Positions 57,288-64,000 of a DNA stretch of 64,000 nt are shown here, piece after piece. Each line of letters begins with the position of its first letter. Position 1 is the first letter of the stretch. The notes under the pieces are model-generated. The model was given only the letters and a program-made list of their open reading frames with translations. It ran no database searches and had not been told where the DNA came from. The translations under genes and the position numbers were made by a program. The stretch is from Streptomyces hilarionis (lineage in GTDB: Bacteria; Actinomycetota; Actinomycetes; Streptomycetales; Streptomycetaceae): NCBI RefSeq assembly GCF_024539675.1, contig NZ_JAHHIT010000055.1, positions 1 through 64,000 of the forward strand. The letters are read 5' to 3'.

Positions 57288-58574
57288 ATGATCCCCCGTT
57301 ACACGCTGCCCGAGATGGCGGACCTCTTCAGCGACCGGACCCGCTACGCCACCTGGGTGCGGGTGGAGATCCTCGCCTCACAGGCGCAGGCCGCCCTGGG
57401 CCGCGTGCCGCACGAGGCCGTCGAGGACATGCGCCGCGCCCGGGTCCCGGCCCCCGAGCGGGTCGCCGAGATCGAGCGCGAGCGCGACCACGAGGTGCTG
57501 TCCTTCCTCGCCGCCTACTGCGAGGACATCCCCGAGGCCTCCGCGCGGTGGGTGCACCTCGGGATGACCAGCTACGACCTCGTCGACACCGCGCTCGGCC
57601 ACACCCTGGCGCGCGCCACGGACCTGCTCGCCGGCGCGGCGCGCCGGCTGCGCCGGGTGCTGACCGAGCGGGCCCTGGAACACTGGGACACCGTGATGGT
57701 GGGCCGCACCCACGGCATGCACGCCGAGCCCACCACCTTCGGGCACAAGCTCGCCGGGCACGCCTTCGCCGTGGACCGCTCGCTGCGCCGGCTGGCCGCC
57801 GCCCGCGAGGCCGTCGCCGTCGGCACCGTCTCCGGCTCCGTCGGCACCTACGCGCTGATCGACCCCGTCGTCGAGGAGTACGTGTGCGCCGCCCTCGGCC
57901 TGGGCGTGGAGCCCGCGCCGAGCCAGGTCGTGGCCCGTGACCGGCACGCCCAGCTCCTCCAGGCCGTGGCCACCCTGGGCTCCTGCGTGGAACAGATCGC
58001 CCTGGAGCTGAGGCTGTTGCAGCGCACCGAGGTGCGGGAGGTCGAGGAGGCGCGCACGGGCGCCTACCAGGGCTCCAGCGCCATGCCGCACAAGCGCAAC
58101 CCCACCACGAGCGAACGCCTGTGCGGGCTGGCCCGGCTGCTGCGGGGCTACGCCGACACCGCTCTGGAGAACGTGGCGCTGTGGCACGAACGCGACCTCG
58201 CCCACCAGAGCGTGGAGCGGGTGATCCTCCCCGACAGCCTGAGCGTCGGGCACTTCCAGGTGACGAGGGCGGCCGATCTGGTGGCCTCGCTCACCGTGAA
58301 CGCCGACCGGATGCGGGCGCACGTCGACGAGACCGACGGCCTCGTGCACAGCTCCGCGGTCCTCGCCGAACTCCTCGGCGACGGCATGGAACGCGAGCGC
58401 GCCTACCGCAGCGTGCAGGCCGCGGCCAACCACACCCTGGCGACGGGCGAGCACTTCGGCGCCTCCCTGGCCAAGCAGGGCATCGATCTGGCAGGGCTCG
58501 GCCCCGAGCGCTTCCTCACGCACCACGACGTGATCCGCACCCGATTGGAGAAGCTGCATGAGCTGGAAGATTGA
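57288..58574 (+). CDS. Adenylosuccinate lyase-like enzyme (putative hydrazinosuccinate lyase)
   Basis: 428 residues of the aspartase/fumarase superfamily. [40 protein letters not shown] and the signature [20 protein letters not shown] (about 255-275) are all present, so the catalytic loop is intact. Such enzymes release fumarate from a succinyl adduct; in the fosfazinomycin/kinamycin scheme the substrate is hydrazinosuccinate and the product hydrazine. ATG 57288 after CGGAGGCCCCGC is preferred over the in-frame upstream start at 57258. The end overlaps the GNAT start by 17 bp. Confidence 0.9.
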   Translation: MIPRYTLPEMADLFSDRTRYATWVRVEILASQAQAALGRVPHEAVEDMRRARVPAPERVAEIERERDHEVLSFLAAYCEDIPEASARWVHLGMTSYDLVDTALGHTLARATDLLAGAARRLRRVLTERALEHWDTVMVGRTHGMHAEPTTFGHKLAGHAFAVDRSLRRLAAAREAVAVGTVSGSVGTYALIDPVVEEYVCAALGLGVEPAPSQVVARDRHAQLLQAVATLGSCVEQIALELRLLQRTEVREVEEARTGAYQGSSAMPHKRNPTTSERLCGLARLLRGYADTALENVALWHERDLAHQSVERVILPDSLSVGHFQVTRAADLVASLTVNADRMRAHVDETDGLVHSSAVLAELLGDGMERERAYRSVQAAANHTLATGEHFGASLAKQGIDLAGLGPERFLTHHDVIRTRLEKLHELED

Positions 58575-58962
58575 CCGCGTCGACGGCGCCTCGCTCGACC
58601 TGGACGAGGTCCTCGGCGTCTACACGGCCTCGGGGCTCGGCGAGCGGCGGCCCGTCGGGCAGCGGGACCGGTTCGCCGCCATGGTGGAGAACGCCAACCT
58701 GGTGCTGGTCGCCCGCGACGACGAGGGCGCGCTCCTGGGCATCGTGCGCGCCGTCTCCGACTTCTCCTACGTCACCTACGTGTCGGACATCGCCGTCGTG
58801 CGGGACCGCCAACGCTCCGGCATCGGCCGCGCCCTGATCGACGCCACGCGGGGCGAGGCGCCCGACGCCAAGCTCGTGCTGCTGTCCGCGCCCGCGGCCG
58901 TCGACTACTACCCGCACATCGGGTTCACCCGCCACGAGTCGGCCTGGGTGCTCAACCCCTAG
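58558..58962 (+). CDS. GNAT family N-acetyltransferase
   Basis: 134 residues, a compact [44 protein letters not shown], then [23 protein letters not shown] with the acetyl-CoA loop Q/RxxGxG/A near 90 and [15 protein letters not shown] near the end. It starts inside the lyase gene (17-bp overlap), so it belongs to the same operon. In fosfazinomycin and kinamycin formation an acetyltransferase modifies glutamylhydrazine; this is its likely role here. Confidence 0.9.
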   Translation: MSWKIDRVDGASLDLDEVLGVYTASGLGERRPVGQRDRFAAMVENANLVLVARDDEGALLGIVRAVSDFSYVTYVSDIAVVRDRQRSGIGRALIDATRGEAPDAKLVLLSAPAAVDYYPHIGFTRHESAWVLNP

Positions 58963-59101
58963 CACCCGCGCCCCCCTTGGGGATCCCGCCCGCGCGGGGG
59001 CTGCCGGGGCTGTACCGGGGCTCGACCGCGCTTGCCTAGATTCGTGGTCAGGGCGGGGCCCGCCCCGCGCACCGCACCGCACTCCCGGGGGAGGCACGAC
59101 C

Positions 59102-59884
59102 GTGACATCGGCCCAGGCGCTGCTCGACACCCGCCCGCCCGCCGGACCCACCCCGGCCGCCCCCCGGCCCGCGGGGGACCGCCGGCCGGCGGCCGCCGGT
59201 CACGGCGCCGTCGTGTCCATGCCCTCCGGCCGCCGTGTCCTCGTCGTCGACGCCGACAACGCCTGCGCCGAATCGCTGGTCACCCAGTTGCGCCGGCACG
59301 GTCACGAGGCCTTCGGCGTGCGGCGCGGCGAGGCCGCGCTGCGCGCCCACGAGGACGCCGATCTCGTGCTGCTGGACCTGGAACTGCCCGACCTGGACGG
59401 TCTGGAGGTCTGCCGGGCCATCCGCGCCGTCAGCCGGGTGCCGGTCATCATCGTCACCGCCCGCGCCTCCGAACTGGACTGTGTCCTCGGTCTTCAGGCG
59501 GGCGCGGACGACTACGTCGCCAAGCCGTACGGGCTGCGCGAGCTGATGGCCCGCATCGAGGCGGTGATGCGGCGTGCCGAGTGGCAGCCGGCCGCCGCCC
59601 GCGAGATCCGGCACGGCCGGCTGCACATCGACGTGGGCTCCCGCGAGGTCCTGGTCGGCGGCGAGGAAGTCGCCCTGACCCGCAAGGAGTTCGACCTCCT
59701 GTGCCTGCTGGCCTCGCACCCCGACACCGTCATCCCGCGCAAGCAGCTCCTCCAGCAGGTCTGGGGCGACTCCTGGTCCCGCCGTACCGTCGACACCCAC
59801 GTCAGCAGCCTGCGCGGCAAGCTGGGCGACAGCGGCTGGATCGTGACGGTGCGCGGCGTCGGCTTCATGCTCGGCAACCCGTAG
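59102..59884 (+). CDS. OmpR-family orphan response regulator (JadR1-like)
   Basis: 260 residues. A disordered N-terminal tail of 38 residues leads into a receiver domain (RRVLVVDADNACAESLVTQL; phosphorylatable Asp in LVLLDLELPDLDG near 91; Lys in AKPYGLRELMARIEAVM near 140) and an OmpR winged helix (ALTRKEFDLLCLLASHPDTV to SRRTVDTHVSSLRGKLGDSG). No sensor kinase gene is adjacent. Angucycline clusters often contain such orphan regulators, for example JadR1 for jadomycin. GTG 59102 follows GGGGGAGGCACGACC. The 3' end with the stop codon is tandemly duplicated. Confidence 0.92.
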   Translation: MTSAQALLDTRPPAGPTPAAPRPAGDRRPAAAGHGAVVSMPSGRRVLVVDADNACAESLVTQLRRHGHEAFGVRRGEAALRAHEDADLVLLDLELPDLDGLEVCRAIRAVSRVPVIIVTARASELDCVLGLQAGADDYVAKPYGLRELMARIEAVMRRAEWQPAAAREIRHGRLHIDVGSREVLVGGEEVALTRKEFDLLCLLASHPDTVIPRKQLLQQVWGDSWSRRTVDTHVSSLRGKLGDSGWIVTVRGVGFMLGNP

Positions 59885-59922
59885 GGCCGCCCGGGATCGG
59901 CAACCCGTAGGGCCGCCCGGGG
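59871..59922. repeat. 26-bp tandem duplication across the regulator stop codon
   Basis: The 26-bp unit at 59871-59896 (beginning TCGGCAACCCGTAGG) is repeated at 59897-59922 with one difference. The first copy ends the response-regulator gene. The region after it remains low in complexity (GGGAGCC- and CCGGGA-type words) up to about 60000. Confidence 0.75.
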
Positions 59923-60149
59923 CCGGGAGCCGCAGGGCCGGGAGCCGGGATCGGGGGCCGGCCGGGAGACGGATGCGAACGCCGGGGATCGGGAACGGGA
60001 GCCGCGGCGCGGCGGCCCGCCGCGGAATCGAGCGGGCTTCGAGCGGACCTCGACCCGCTCTCATGCGGTGCCGTCGACTCTGGGTGAGGCGTGATCATCA
60101 GAACGCGCCGTTCCGGTTTTCGTACTCCGCACCCATCGGGGAGAAGAAC

Positions 60150-60566
60150 ATGCAGATCCGCTCGCGTCTGACCCAGGCCGGCCTGCTGGGTTCCGCCGTC
60201 CTGGCCGCCTTCGCCGTCTCCGCCGCTCCCGCCTCCGCGGCCGCGGCCGTGACCGCCTCGCCCAGCAGCGGTCTGACGGACGGGCAGACCGTGACCGTCA
60301 CCGGCACCGGCTTCCCGGCCGGTTCCCAGGTCGCCGTGTCGCAGTGCCGGGAGAGCACCACCTGCACCGACGCGCTGACCCGGGCCACCGTCGCCGCCGA
60401 CGGCTCCTTCACCGCGTCCTACACGGTGCACCGGCAGTTCACCGCCACCGACTGGAGCACGGGCGCCGGCACGTCCGTGACCGTCGACTGCGCCGTGCAG
60501 CAGTGCCAGCTGGTCGCCTACCAGGACGCCACCGGGGCGGTCGGCGCCGGCATCTCCTTCGGCTGA
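60150..60566 (+). CDS. Neocarzinostatin-family secreted apoprotein homologue
   Basis: 138 residues. A signal peptide (MQIRSRLTQAGLLGSAVLAA, cleavage near ASA-AA at residue 31) precedes a domain closely patterned on neocarzinostatin-type apoproteins: VTASPSSGLTDGQTVTVTGT, GFPAGSQVAVSQC, SVTVDCAVQQCQLVAYQDAT and the final GAGISFG. Four Cys match the two disulfides of the family, though the first loop (QCRESTTC) is shorter than in neocarzinostatin. Family members bind and shield reactive chromophores. Location beside a possible diazo-polyketide cluster makes a sequestration role attractive but unproven. GGGGAGAAGAAC precedes the ATG. Confidence 0.88.
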   Translation: MQIRSRLTQAGLLGSAVLAAFAVSAAPASAAAAVTASPSSGLTDGQTVTVTGTGFPAGSQVAVSQCRESTTCTDALTRATVAADGSFTASYTVHRQFTATDWSTGAGTSVTVDCAVQQCQLVAYQDATGAVGAGISFG

Positions 60567-60596
60567 GCGACGCACGGCCTCCCGGACGAGACCGCA

Positions 60597-60639
60597 GCCC
60601 ACCGATCGGTGCCCGTGCGACCGGCACCGCTCGGTGGGC
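60597..60639. terminator. Bidirectional terminator hairpin
   Basis: GCCCACCGATCGGTGCC at 60597-60613 pairs with GGCACCGCTCGGTGGGC at 60623-60639 with one mismatch in 17. It lies between the convergent apoprotein and VOC genes. Confidence 0.75.
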
Positions 60640-60678
60640 GCGTTCGTGTCGCCGTCCCCCGCACGGGACGGCGCGGGC

Positions 60679-61299
60679 CTACGCCTTCGGCGCGCTCTCC
60701 CACGCGAAGCCGTCCGGGTCGGTGAAGGACCCGTCGGTGCTGCCCAGCACGATGCGGTGCGAACCGCCGCCCTCCTCGGGCACCCCGACGTCCTTGGCCA
60801 GGCCCCGGCGCTTGTACAGCGCGAGCTTGACGGGGGAGGCGTCGTCGGAGGCGAACTCGACGTACTTGCCGCCGAAGCTCTTCGCGACGGACAGGCCGCG
60901 CTCGACGTAGAACTGCTTGCTCGCCTTCACGTCCTCGACGCCCAGCAGGAGCACGAGGTCGTCGACCTCACGGGTGGCGGGACCGGTGTTCTTCTTCGAC
61001 GAGGTCGCCATCTTCCAGATCGTGCCGTCCGGGGCCTGCACGACGCCGCCGTAGCCCCACAGGGACTTCGAGGCGGGCTTCAGCGTGGTGGCGCCGGCCT
61101 TGAGGGCGGACTCGACGAAGCTGTCGACGTCGGCCGGCTGCGAGACGGTGATCGACATCGTGAACCCGCGGAATCCGGTCGTCTGCGCGTCGGAGGCGCG
61201 CAGACGCAACCGCGGGCCCAGCCCGAAGGCGTCGGCGTAGAAGCGCTCGGCGGCCGCGTGATCGGCCACCTCCAGGGTGACGGATGCGAGGGAGGTCAT
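60679..61299 (-). CDS. VOC superfamily protein, two tandem modules
   Basis: 206 residues with two vicinal-oxygen-chelate modules: ASVTLEVADHAAAERFYADA and GFTMSITVSQPADVDSFVES in the first, DLVLLLGVEDVKASKQFYVE and GSTDGSFTDPDGFAWE in the second. Such proteins act as glyoxalases, dioxygenases or binding proteins for antibiotics such as bleomycin. It could be a resistance or housekeeping protein. ATG 61299 is chosen; GTG 61308 is possible. It converges on the apoprotein gene. Confidence 0.88.
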   Translation of the reverse strand: MTSLASVTLEVADHAAAERFYADAFGLGPRLRLRASDAQTTGFRGFTMSITVSQPADVDSFVESALKAGATTLKPASKSLWGYGGVVQAPDGTIWKMATSSKKNTGPATREVDDLVLLLGVEDVKASKQFYVERGLSVAKSFGGKYVEFASDDASPVKLALYKRRGLAKDVGVPEEGGGSHRIVLGSTDGSFTDPDGFAWESAPKA

Positions 61300-61786
61300 A
61301 TCGGTCACTGTAGCCACGGGAGTTGGGGATCGGCCGCCTGTGCGGCGGCCGCGAACGTCGCCCGGACGGCCGTCGGGAAAGCGCCGGCGCGGCCGCGGCC
61401 CGCCCCTCGCGCCCGACGCGGGAGCGGCGAAGCCGGCGCACGACCGGGCGGTCGCGGCCGCCGGAGCGGCGAACGCCCCGCCGCCCGGCGGCCGCGGATG
61501 GCCGCGGCGCCTCCGGCCGCGACACCGTTTCACCAGGTCGCACTGGTCACACCCGGCCGTCCACGTCTGCCGCCGGTCGGGTGACACCGGGTCGGGCCGC
61601 GCCCCGCCGGGGCCGGTGCGCGGCTCCCCGCCCCGGCCGCGACCCCTCCCCCGAGGGCCCCGGCGGCGGCCCTCAGCACGGTCCCGTCCTGTCCGCGGGC
61701 TGTAGTGGTTCTCGAGCGGGACGCGAGCCGATCAGGACGCTCCCGAGCCACCCTGTCGAGTGGTTCGACACGTGGGGAGGGCAGCT
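61300..61786. other. Divergent intergenic region, no gene
   Basis: 487 bp of GC-rich sequence between the VOC gene and the AraC-type regulator. Open frames on both strands have no recognisable protein. No clear operator symmetry was found; the two promoters must lie here. Confidence 0.4.
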
Positions 61787-62680
61787 GTGGACGCAGTGGT
61801 GGAGAAGGCGGTCGCGTACCTGCGCGAGCGATACGGCGATCCGTCGCCCCTCGCGGATATCGCCACGGATATCGCCCGGGACACTCTGCTCGGCCGTCTC
61901 GATTTCTCCCGCGTATTCAAGGAGGAGACCGGGGTGAGTCCCGGGACATTCCTCGCCGCGGTACGCATTCACGAAGCGAAGAAACTGATCGGCGCCGCCC
62001 CGATGCCCTTCGAGGAGATAGCGACGGCGGTCGGATACCCGGACCCGGGCTCGTTCACGCAGGCCTTCACGGCAGGCGTCGGCCTGTCCCCCGGCCGGTT
62101 CCGCCGGCTGTGCCACGAGAAGGGCGAGGACCCGCCGGGGCCGCGGCCCGGTCCGGGCGCGCACCACGGCTCGGTCGCGGGCACGGTCAGGCTGCCGCCG
62201 GGCCACGGGAACGCCCGCGTGTTCCTGGGGGCCTTCGCCACGCCCGTGGTCCGGTACCCGGCCGTCGCCTCGGCCGTCGTCGACGTACCGAGCGACCGTC
62301 CGTCCTGCTACTCCCTGCGGGACGTGCCCGAGGGGCGCTGGCATCTGCTCGCGGTGGCGGTGGCGGCCGGCGCCGGTCACGATCCTCGGGCCGTGCGGAC
62401 CGCGCTCGTCGCGGGCGACGGCGCCACGACCGTCACCGTCACCGCCGGGGACGTCACCAGCGCGGCGGTGCGGCTGCGGCCACCGCGCCCCGTCGACCCG
62501 CCGGCGCTGCTCGCCCTGCCCGACCTGGAACCGCCGGCGATCGTCGTACCCCGCCCCGGATGCGCCGCCACGACCCCGGCCACGGCCGCCCCCACCCGCG
62601 AACGGGCCACCGTGACCCGTCTACGGCCACCCCCCAACGAGCCGACACCGACCCCGACCCCGACACCGACAGGAGCCTGA
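61787..62680 (+). CDS. AraC-type regulator with C-terminal beta domain and Pro-rich tail
   Basis: 297 residues from GTG 61787, chosen for the GGGGAGGG ribosome binding site (GTG 61760 would add nine). The N-terminal 100 residues form a two-HTH AraC DNA-binding domain (DFSRVFKEETGVSPGTFLAA, then EEIATAVGYPDPGSFTQAFT and AGVGLSPGRFRRLC). Unusually the DNA-binding part is N-terminal. The rest (HHGSVAGTVRLPPGHGNARV, CYSLRDVPEGRWHLLAVAVA) looks like a beta-rich ligand or carboxypeptidase-regulatory-like domain. It ends in a Thr-Pro repeat tail. Target unknown. Confidence 0.82.
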   Translation: MDAVVEKAVAYLRERYGDPSPLADIATDIARDTLLGRLDFSRVFKEETGVSPGTFLAAVRIHEAKKLIGAAPMPFEEIATAVGYPDPGSFTQAFTAGVGLSPGRFRRLCHEKGEDPPGPRPGPGAHHGSVAGTVRLPPGHGNARVFLGAFATPVVRYPAVASAVVDVPSDRPSCYSLRDVPEGRWHLLAVAVAAGAGHDPRAVRTALVAGDGATTVTVTAGDVTSAAVRLRPPRPVDPPALLALPDLEPPAIVVPRPGCAATTPATAAPTRERATVTRLRPPPNEPTPTPTPTPTGA

Positions 62681-62809
62681 GCAGCCGGGAGCCGAGGGGT
62701 CGGACCAGTGGCCATGGGCCCGGGCGATGAGGGACGCTCAGGGACCCGAGCCGTCGGACCTGTGCTCAGCCGCCCGGGCGGTCGGGGGCCGGCGGTCGAG
62801 GGTCTGCCG

Positions 62810-63997
62810 TCAGGGGCCCGAGGGGGACAGTTTGCGGCACAGTTCCTGGCGGGTCTTCAGGCGCTCGGCGAGCAGGCACCACTCCTTGCCGATGTGCTCG
62901 GCGATGGGGGCGACGACGCCGAGCCAGTGCGGCGGGACGGCGTCGACGAGCCGCCGCCAGTCGTCGCCGGGCTCGGTGGCCTGGGTCTGCATCCAGCGCA
63001 GCAGTTCCCGGCCGTCGGCGGTGTAGCGGATGGCGGGGTCGGTGGCCATCTTGGCCGCCACCGCCGCCCAGGTGGGCGGGGTCTCGGTGTGGTTCCTGCG
63101 CTGCGTCGGCACGGCCTCCACGCTGGCGGCCACCCGCAGCGAGGCGCGGCGGACGCCGTCGGCGACCGCCTCGGCCGGCGCGGTCACGTCGTCGGGCGGG
63201 GGCACGGCGTGCACGGGCCGCACATGCTGCGGGCGTGCGCCGTGCGTCCGACGCCCGTTGCGTTCGGGTCCCTCGCCGCGCCGCAGCCGTGCGCTGACGT
63301 CGTGCACCGTGCCCAGCGACACGTCGGTGGCCCGCGCGACCTGGCGCAGCGGGGCGTCCGGATGCGCGGCGATGTACTCGGCGGCGCGCCGCCTGCCCTC
63401 GCCCGCGTCCACCGGACGGCGTCTGCCGTCCTGGCCGATGCGCTTGCCGCCCTGCGGCGTCGCGACGGCCGAGCGGTCGCGCAGCGAGGCGATGGTCTTC
63501 GCGCTCAGTCCGGCGATGCCGGCGATGGCGCGGTCGGACCAGTCGGGGTGGGAGCCGAGGACCCGCTGGGCTCCGGCGACGCGGTCGGCCCGGGACAGCG
63601 GCAGGCCGTGCACGCCGTTCGCCTTCATCGCGATGACGAGGGCCTCGGAGTTGGAGCAGTCGAGGAAGCGGGCCCGGATGCTCTCGTCGCCCATGAGCCG
63701 GGCGGCCTCCAGCCGGTGCAGCCCGTCGATGACACGACAGCCGTCCACCTGGACGAGAATGGGAGGGAGTTCCGCCGAATCCGCGGCGTCGACGAGAAGC
63801 CGGACATGAGCGGCGTCGGTTCCGCCCTGACGCAGGGAAACTCCGGGAGAGAGCGCGGCGAGGGGAACTTCGCGTGCCGGGAGTCTGTCGAAATTCCTCG
63901 GGTCGAATTCGCTGTGCGCCGACGTTCCGGCGCCCTCCATCTGGACGAGACTGAATGCACTCGTTATCGAGACGGCTTGCGCGTTCCTCTGAGACAT
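62810..63997 (-). CDS. StrR/NovG-type ParB-fold pathway regulator
   Basis: 395 residues. A ParB N-terminal-like domain (REVPLAALSPGVSLRQGGTD, LPPILVQVDGCRVIDGLHRL, RARFLDCSNSEALVIAMKAN) is followed by a helix-turn-helix (SDRAIAGIAGLSAKTIASLR) exactly as in StrR and NovG, activators of antibiotic clusters. A second helix-turn-helix-like stretch (APLRQVARATDVSLGTVHDV) and a C-terminal extension of 130 residues follow. ATG at 63997 is the first in-frame start, its ribosome binding site being outside the window; ATG at residue 20 is possible. It likely regulates this or a neighbouring cluster. Confidence 0.88.
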   Translation of the reverse strand: MSQRNAQAVSITSAFSLVQMEGAGTSAHSEFDPRNFDRLPAREVPLAALSPGVSLRQGGTDAAHVRLLVDAADSAELPPILVQVDGCRVIDGLHRLEAARLMGDESIRARFLDCSNSEALVIAMKANGVHGLPLSRADRVAGAQRVLGSHPDWSDRAIAGIAGLSAKTIASLRDRSAVATPQGGKRIGQDGRRRPVDAGEGRRRAAEYIAAHPDAPLRQVARATDVSLGTVHDVSARLRRGEGPERNGRRTHGARPQHVRPVHAVPPPDDVTAPAEAVADGVRRASLRVAASVEAVPTQRRNHTETPPTWAAVAAKMATDPAIRYTADGRELLRWMQTQATEPGDDWRRLVDAVPPHWLGVVAPIAEHIGKEWCLLAERLKTRQELCRKLSPSGP

Positions 63998-64000
63998 TCC

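Noticed and set aside
60150..60566. Evidence for an enediyne cluster
   Set aside because: Only the apoprotein-like gene is present; no enediyne PKS or cassette gene is in the window.

Overview
High-GC actinobacterial DNA, almost certainly Streptomyces: GTG starts, purine-rich ribosome binding sites, dense SARP, TetR, PadR and ECF regulators, and above all an adjacent pair encoding the telomere-associated protein Tap and the telomere terminal protein Tpg. That pair is the end-replication module of linear Streptomyces replicons, so the window probably lies in a chromosome arm or on a linear plasmid. Decayed transposase fragments and many small accessory genes fit a subtelomeric setting.

Layout. 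0.6-12.4 kb: regulator/effector pairs (TetR with alpha/beta hydrolase, TetR with MFS exporter, LysR with quinone-reductase-like enzyme), an SRPBCC protein with a YdeP-type molybdopterin oxidoreductase, two secreted proteins and a flavin reductase-like protein. 12.7-20.5 kb: alpha/beta hydrolase, a helicase with helicase-associated domains, tap, tpg and a Fic protein. 20.7-32.7 kb: a MerR-controlled SDR enzyme, a 48-residue ORF coupled by TGATG overlap to an unusual flavoprotein-TTC38 fusion, a DUF6193 protein, an ECF41-type sigma factor divergent from its partner carboxymuconolactone decarboxylase-like gene (exact ECF41 promoter present), a TetR/NmrA pair, a PAP2 phosphatase and a PadR/membrane-protein pair.

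32.9-64 kb is mainly one biosynthetic gene cluster. It has three SARP activators, tandem TCGAG boxes at 11-bp spacing, a free aryl-carrier-like protein, an acyl-CoA dehydrogenase-like protein, a phosphopantetheinyl transferase, two didomain aromatase/cyclases, a TcmI-type cyclase, a type II ACP, a C9-type ketoreductase, a ring-opening oxygenase of the AlpJ/JadG/GilOII kind and three aromatic FAD hydroxylases. A second operon carries a two-cluster ferredoxin, a 654-residue protein of unknown function, an amidase, a glutamine synthetase-like ligase, an adenylosuccinate lyase-like enzyme and a GNAT acetyltransferase. The last four match the hydrazine-handling set shared by the fosfazinomycin and kinamycin pathways. 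With the methyltransferase-like protein convergent to the PKS operon, this points to a diazo or hydrazine-bearing angucycline-derived product of the kinamycin/lomaiviticin type.

The striking gap is that no ketosynthase (KS-alpha or KS-beta) gene is present: the ACP follows the cyclase after only 115 bp. The cluster is followed by an OmpR-type regulator, a neocarzinostatin-family apoprotein homologue, a VOC protein, an AraC-type regulator and a StrR/NovG-type ParB-fold regulator running off the right edge. All functions are read from sequence and family knowledge; no database search was run.
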